10,000 nucleotides of DNA from Zymomonas sp. Its GTDB lineage: Bacteria > Pseudomonadota > Alphaproteobacteria > Sphingomonadales > Sphingomonadaceae. Both the position numbers and the translations under genes were made by a program. The stretch's first letter is position 1; each line of letters opens with the position of its first letter. Shown here piece after piece: positions 6,656-10,000 of this stretch. The notes under the pieces were generated by a model, which was given only the letters and a program-made list of their open reading frames with translations, ran no database searches and was not told the origin of the DNA. The DNA is taken from NCBI RefSeq assembly GCF_020216885.1, contig NZ_JAIWON010000030.1:1-10000 (forward strand), in the 5' to 3' direction.

Positions 6656-6965
6656 TAATTTTTCAGTTTTTTTCGAAAAATTTATAGATATCTCAATATA
6701 ATGCTTGGATTTATCCCTGAGACTGCTTAAGAAAGAAAGAGGCAAACAAAAGTAAGCTGGCATTAACGCCCGACTTTTTAAGCCAATTCCCAATGGTAGC
6801 TTCATGGCGTTCCCGATGTTCCTTTTCGGGGCAGATATTAAAACGTCGTAACAGCTCCAGAAGTTATGACATTGACTTTGGGCAATGTCTTCAAGGGGGA
6901 ATAACGTAGCCCGCCATTTTCGGCATAGCGGATGAAATAATTTTACTCCCCGTTATCCGGTCACA
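6656..6965 (+). promoter_or_regulatory. 310-base structured spacer before the DUF4167 gene (promoter plus long leader, or small RNA)
   Basis: No convincing gene is seen here. It starts with an AT-rich run and a TTTTTCGAAAAA palindrome, then a perfect TATAAT (6697-6702). After that come several possible stems: AACGCC (6765-6770) with GGCGTT (6806-6811); CCCGA (6812-6816) with TCGGG (6826-6830); GACATTG (6868-6874) with CAATGTC (6883-6889); and CCGCCATT (6911-6918) with AATGGCGG (6965-6972). The last would cover the ATG at 6966. A second nested pair is CGGAT (6929-6933) with ATCCG (6955-6959). If transcription starts after the TATAAT, the leader is about 250 bases. Whether it is a regulatory leader or a separate small RNA cannot be told from one sequence. 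I do not recognise it as a known RNA family. Confidence 0.4.
6697..6702 (+). promoter_or_regulatory. Candidate -10 element for the DUF4167 transcript
   Basis: A perfect TATAAT hexamer 42 bases after the prmC stop, in an AT-rich tract. No good -35 is present; at 17 bases upstream the sequence is CGAAAA. It would give a start near 6709 and a leader of about 250 bases. Confidence 0.35.
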
Positions 6966-8039
6966 ATGGCGGATGGTGACTTAACCACCAGTAGTGACGA
7001 AGGCAGCGAACAGTTGATCAATAATCGTCAGAACGGCCGACGCCGTGGGCGTAGCGGGGGCTTGCCCCGGTCTAATTCCAATAGCGGAATAGATCGCAAT
7101 AATCGTATCGATAACCGTGCACGCGGAAATGCAAGTCAGCTTCATGAGAAATACAAGGCGCTGGCTCGAGATATGCAGTTGCAAGGTGATCGGGTAATGA
7201 CCGAATATTACCTTCAATTCGCAGATCATTATTTCCGCATTTTGAATGATAATCGGCTTCGTTATGAAGAAGCACGGATGCGTGATCGTACTTTATCGCA
7301 AGAAGGCGATAATAACGAACAGATCATAGACAACCGTTCATCCATGGATAGCAGACAAAATGCTGATAATTCACGTCAGCCTATGGATAACCGGTTTGAT
7401 AATCGCCGTCCCTCTTCTTCTTACAATGCAGAAAACCGTGTTGTAAGACGGCCTCGTCGGGTTGTAGGTGAAAACCGTTTGGCAGGCGATGATCGCAATG
7501 GCGATGATAATGGATATAACGCCAATTTTGGAAATAATAACTATAACAGCCCAGTCCGTTCGAGACGAATTGTAGAGAATAATGATCGCGCCGATATTCG
7601 CGCAGATTTTATGGATAGAGAAGATAACCGGATGACTGAAACGGCTATGCCGGTTCAAGCTCAGCCCTCTATTCCAATGGACGTTTCATCAGAAGAAGCC
7701 GTAACGCCGCCAGTTCGTCGTCGTGGGCGGCGACCAAAAGCTGTCGTTGAAGCGGAAGCACGGAAAGCAGCCGAGGCGCAGCGCTATACAGAAGGCGAAT
7801 TGCAAGAAAATAATGCAGAGGCTATTCCTGCAATCGATTCCGATGCAGTAGCAGAAGCCCCTATTCGCCGTCGCGGACGGCGACCAAAAGCTGTTATTGA
7901 AGCGGAAGCACGATTAGAAGCGGATCGTTTACCCCCTGCCATCAATCCGGTTGACAATACTGATCAGGAAGAAGAAAAGCCACGCCGTCGTGGACGGCGG
8001 CCGAAAGCGGAAGTTGAAAGTGCCGCAGCTGAAGCCTAA
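6966..8039 (+). CDS. DUF4167 protein with three C-terminal AT-hook-like basic repeats
   Basis: Member of an alphaproteobacterial family of unknown molecular function, commonly found after prmC. The conserved domain is near the N-terminus: an arginine-rich NNRQNGRRRGR (19-29), then RGNASQLHEKYKALARDMQLQGDRVMTEYYLQFADHYFRIL (about 53-93), a likely helical hairpin. Next is a long low-complexity middle, rich in Asn, Asp and Arg (about 95-215). The C-terminus carries RRRGRRPKA three times, from residues 251, 301 and 340; the first two share the longer block ending VEAEAR or IEAEAR. RGRRP resembles an AT-hook core, so nucleic-acid binding is likely but inferred. The ATG at 6966 has no Shine-Dalgarno and lies in a potential stem. 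A TTG at 7014 would give (M)INNRQNGRRRGR, which fits my recollection of relatives and has AAGG ten bases upstream; it may be the true start. Confidence 0.85.
   Translation: MADGDLTTSSDEGSEQLINNRQNGRRRGRSGGLPRSNSNSGIDRNNRIDNRARGNASQLHEKYKALARDMQLQGDRVMTEYYLQFADHYFRILNDNRLRYEEARMRDRTLSQEGDNNEQIIDNRSSMDSRQNADNSRQPMDNRFDNRRPSSSYNAENRVVRRPRRVVGENRLAGDDRNGDDNGYNANFGNNNYNSPVRSRRIVENNDRADIRADFMDREDNRMTETAMPVQAQPSIPMDVSSEEAVTPPVRRRGRRPKAVVEAEARKAAEAQRYTEGELQENNAEAIPAIDSDAVAEAPIRRRGRRPKAVIEAEARLEADRLPPAINPVDNTDQEEEKPRRRGRRPKAEVESAAAEA
7716..8009 (+). repeat. Three diverged in-gene repeats coding for RRRGRRPKA
   Basis: Coding repeats at 7716-7763, 7866-7913 and from 7983. The first two are nearly identical over 48 bases, sharing the uninterrupted core CGGCGACCAAAAGCTGT, and are offset by exactly 150 bases. 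The third keeps only the basic motif. The pattern suggests internal duplication of a DNA- or RNA-binding module. Confidence 0.8.
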
Positions 8040-8057
8040 AAGTATTCAAGAATAAAT

Positions 8058-8090
8058 AAAAAAAGGGGGATATTTCATCCTCCTTTTTTT
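8058..8090. terminator. Bidirectional intrinsic terminator between DUF4167 and the ABC exporter
   Basis: GGGGGAT (8065-8071) and ATCCTCC (8077-8083) form a 7-bp stem with one G-T pair and a five-base loop. It is flanked by an A-run on the left and seven Ts on the right, which extend the stem and supply U-tracts on both strands. It ends the plus-strand DUF4167 transcript, and on the minus strand the exporter transcript whose stop is at 8099. Confidence 0.88.
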
Positions 8091-8098
8091 ATTTGGCA

Positions 8099-9886
8099 TT
8101 ATCCTTTTTGACTTTGTCGTTTCCACATCATGGCATAAAGGCCATTTTGAGCCAATAAGGCTCGATGGTTGCCACATTCTGCAATTCTACCATGATCAAG
8201 GACTATAATCTGATCAGCGTGAACAATCGTAGATAAGCGGTGGGCAATAATAATCGTTGTCCTGTTTTGAGCTATCTGATTGAGAGTCGCCTGAATATCG
8301 GCTTCACTATGACTATCAAGTGCGCTGGTTGCTTCATCGAATAATAAAATAGGAGGATTTTTTAGCAGCATCCGAGCAATAGCGATGCGTTGTTTTTCTC
8401 CACCTGATAGCTTTAAACCTCGCTCGCCAACAGTCGTTTGATAACCTTGCGGCAGGGAATCGATAAAATCAGAGATAGCGGCTCCCCTTGCCGCCTGCCT
8501 AACCTCTTCAAAAGAAGCATCAGGATGGCCATAACGAATATTATATTCGATAGTGTCATTAAATAGGACGATATCCTGTGGAACCATACCCAGAATTTGC
8601 CGTAAAGAATGTTGCGTAACCTCCCGAATATCTTGATTGTCAATCAATATTCGTCCACCGGTTACATCGTAGAAACGGTATAATAGTCGCACCAAGGTGG
8701 ATTTCCCAGCACCGGAAGAGCCAACAATAGCCAAGCTTTGACCAGCGGGAAGAATAAAATCGATATCCTTTAGGATAGGACGATCTGCATGATATTGGAA
8801 TTGCACATGCTCAAAACGAACTTCACCAGCATTCACCTTTAATGCAGGGGCATTAACCTTATCCTGTAAAGTTGCCTTGGTATCAATTAAACGGAATACA
8901 GCGGCCATATCCGTCAGGCCTTGCCTGACCTGCCGATAAACGGTGCCCAGAAAGTCTAAAGGCCGAAAAAGCTGAAGCAGTAAGCTGTTAATTAGAACCA
9001 CGTCACCGACACTGAAACGATTATGACTCCATCCCCAGATAGTAAAAACCATACCGCCAGCCATGAGGATATTGGTAATCAGAGATTGACCGATATTCAG
9101 GGAAGCCAGCGAGGTTTCAACCTTGACGGTCGCATCAGAAAGATCACCTGCAATTTTGGAATAGCGTTTAGTCTCTAAACTCTCGGCATTAAAATACTTA
9201 ACAGTTTCATAGTTAAGCAATGAATCGAGCGCATATTGCCCTGCCTGTTGGTCATATTCTGTCCATTGCCGACGTAGAGTAACCCGTTTTTCTGTTATGA
9301 TACGGGTAAAGAGAATATAAATAGCGATCATAGCTAAAGTAGCCATCACCATACCCCAGCCCCAGCCAGAAAGAACAAAAATTATGCAGGTCGCTATCAA
9401 TTCAAAAATCGTGGGACCTATATTGAAGATCAAATAATAGAGCATTGAATCAATGCTTTTTGTGCCGCGCTCAATAATACGCGTCAAAGATCCTGTCCGT
9501 CGCTCAAGATGAAAAGACAGAGGCAAATCATGCAAATGTTTAAATAATTCTACAGATAATTCTTTCGCTGCATTTTGCCCTACAGCCTCAAAGATAGCGT
9601 TTCGTAAATTATCAAAGAGAACATTTCCAAAACGACTGGCAGCGTAAGCTACTGCCAAGGCCATGGCGATGCCTGTCCCCGTTTTTTCAGGAGCAGTCAT
9701 GTGGTCTATGACCCCTTTATATGCAAAGGGCATCAATAGAATAATTGCCTTGGAAAAAAGAACCATGACCAAAGCAAGCAACAGTCTTGTTTTGAGATCT
9801 CTCCTATTTTCCGGCCAGAGGTAACGTAAAAAACGCCTCAGATTGGTTAGTGAATCATGAGGGTATTCTTTACCTTTAACAGCCAT
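8099..9886 (-). CDS. Atm1/HMT1-type ABC exporter, fused permease and ATPase
   Basis: Half-transporter of the inner membrane, active as a homodimer. The Atm1 class, including the structurally studied Novosphingobium protein, exports glutathione-linked compounds and protects against heavy metals; the same substrate range here is inferred from close resemblance. The 595 residues hold a six-helix membrane domain (about 33-325) and a nucleotide-binding domain (about 355-590). Class hallmarks in the membrane part are FDNLRNAIFEAVGQ (91-104), SFHLERRTGSLTRIIERGTKSID (124-146), DSLLNYETVKYFNAE (221-235) and LFRPLDFLG (306-314). The ATPase has Walker A GSSGAGKS (389-396), Q-loop Gln437, signature LSGGE (493-497), Walker B ILLFDE (513-518) and switch His549, all intact. 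The ATG has GAGG seven bases upstream. A terminator hairpin lies immediately before that site, leaving no room for a separate promoter after it. Downstream it shares a terminator with DUF4167. Confidence 0.95.
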   Translation of the reverse strand: MAVKGKEYPHDSLTNLRRFLRYLWPENRRDLKTRLLLALVMVLFSKAIILLMPFAYKGVIDHMTAPEKTGTGIAMALAVAYAASRFGNVLFDNLRNAIFEAVGQNAAKELSVELFKHLHDLPLSFHLERRTGSLTRIIERGTKSIDSMLYYLIFNIGPTIFELIATCIIFVLSGWGWGMVMATLAMIAIYILFTRIITEKRVTLRRQWTEYDQQAGQYALDSLLNYETVKYFNAESLETKRYSKIAGDLSDATVKVETSLASLNIGQSLITNILMAGGMVFTIWGWSHNRFSVGDVVLINSLLLQLFRPLDFLGTVYRQVRQGLTDMAAVFRLIDTKATLQDKVNAPALKVNAGEVRFEHVQFQYHADRPILKDIDFILPAGQSLAIVGSSGAGKSTLVRLLYRFYDVTGGRILIDNQDIREVTQHSLRQILGMVPQDIVLFNDTIEYNIRYGHPDASFEEVRQAARGAAISDFIDSLPQGYQTTVGERGLKLSGGEKQRIAIARMLLKNPPILLFDEATSALDSHSEADIQATLNQIAQNRTTIIIAHRLSTIVHADQIIVLDHGRIAECGNHRALLAQNGLYAMMWKRQSQKG

Positions 9887-9905
9887 TAATTTTCCTCAAC
9901 AAGAC

Positions 9906-9937
9906 AAAAAAGAGGCGGATATGATGCCATACCCGCC
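9906..9937 (-). terminator. Strong intrinsic terminator just upstream of the ABC exporter
   Basis: On the minus strand GGCGGGTATG and CATATCCGCC form a 10-bp stem with one G-T pair and a four-base loop (9914-9937), followed by TCTTTTTTG. It should end transcription of the gene whose last codons lie at the right edge. The T-run ends about 19 bases before the exporter ATG, so it could also act as an attenuator or leader hairpin for the exporter. Confidence 0.8.
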
Positions 9938-9962
9938 TTGAATAAAACAAATTTTTCTAATT

Positions 9963-10000
9963 TCAGGCTCTTAAACGCGCACCTTTTTTGACAGCTGCTG
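9963..10000 (-). CDS. C-terminal end of an unidentified upstream gene (partial)
   Basis: The minus strand at the window edge reads AAVKKGARLRA followed by TGA at 9965-9963. A terminator begins about 25 bases later, which supports the presence of a gene end here. Only about 11 residues are visible, so the product cannot be named. An alternative frame reading QQLSKKVRV and stopping at TAA (9973-9971) is also possible. The basic, alanine-rich tail in the first frame looks more protein-like, but that is a weak reason. Confidence 0.4.
   Translation of the reverse strand, partial: AAVKKGARLRA

Noticed and set aside
6793..6909. A 38-codon frame in the spacer before DUF4167
   Set aside because: It has no ribosome binding site, an Arg/Ser/Cys-rich composition unlike the neighbours, and no recognisable motif.
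6705..6965. Spacer considered as a 6S, signal recognition particle, tmRNA or tRNA gene
   Set aside because: I could not find the long closing stem of 6S, the conserved SRP loop, a tRNA-like T-arm or a tag-coding stretch.
7716..8009. Repeats considered as a CRISPR-like or mobile element array
   Set aside because: They are in-frame coding repeats for RRRGRRPKA with changing spacing and third-position differences, so they are protein modules.

Overview
The window looks like a chromosomal core region of a sphingomonad-type alphaproteobacterium of moderate GC, most probably Zymomonas or a close relative. The reasons are an alpha-type SspB adaptor, an Atm1-class ABC exporter closely resembling the Novosphingobium protein, and an alphaproteobacterial DUF4167 gene directly after prmC. 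The species is an inference from remembered protein similarity; no search was run. I see no insertion sequence, prophage, CRISPR array, rRNA or tRNA gene.

Left part (1-1522, minus strand): a histidine biosynthesis operon read leftwards as hisB, hisH, hisA, with hisA cut by the window edge. hisB and hisH are separated by one base. A 104-base spacer with a perfect 10-bp inverted repeat lies before hisA. An 87-bp divergent gap separates hisB from sspB.

Middle (1610-3265): sspB, the ClpXP adaptor for ssrA-tagged proteins, is on the plus strand. It is followed by a 221-base spacer with two inverted repeats, then a small unrecognised protein with a hydrophobic helical hairpin. Convergent to that gene is ppa (inorganic pyrophosphatase), with two terminator hairpins in between.

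Translation block (3461-8039, plus strand): hisS, prfA and prmC form a tight operon with 4-bp and 8-bp overlaps. They encode histidyl-tRNA synthetase, release factor 1, and the methyltransferase that modifies the GGQ glutamine of release factor 1. After a 310-base spacer comes the DUF4167 gene, which carries three basic AT-hook-like repeats at its C-terminus. The spacer has a perfect TATAAT hexamer and several potential stem-loops, one of which covers the annotated ATG. It is the least explained stretch of the window.

Right part (8058-10000, minus strand): a strong bidirectional terminator separates DUF4167 from a convergent Atm1/HMT1-type ABC exporter. Immediately ahead of the exporter's ribosome binding site is another strong terminator hairpin, then the last codons of an unidentified upstream gene.

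Most of the window is ordinary housekeeping sequence. The points worth a second look are the structured leader before DUF4167 with its uncertain start codon, the terminator placed against the exporter's start, the leader hairpin of ppa, and the spacers after sspB and before hisA.
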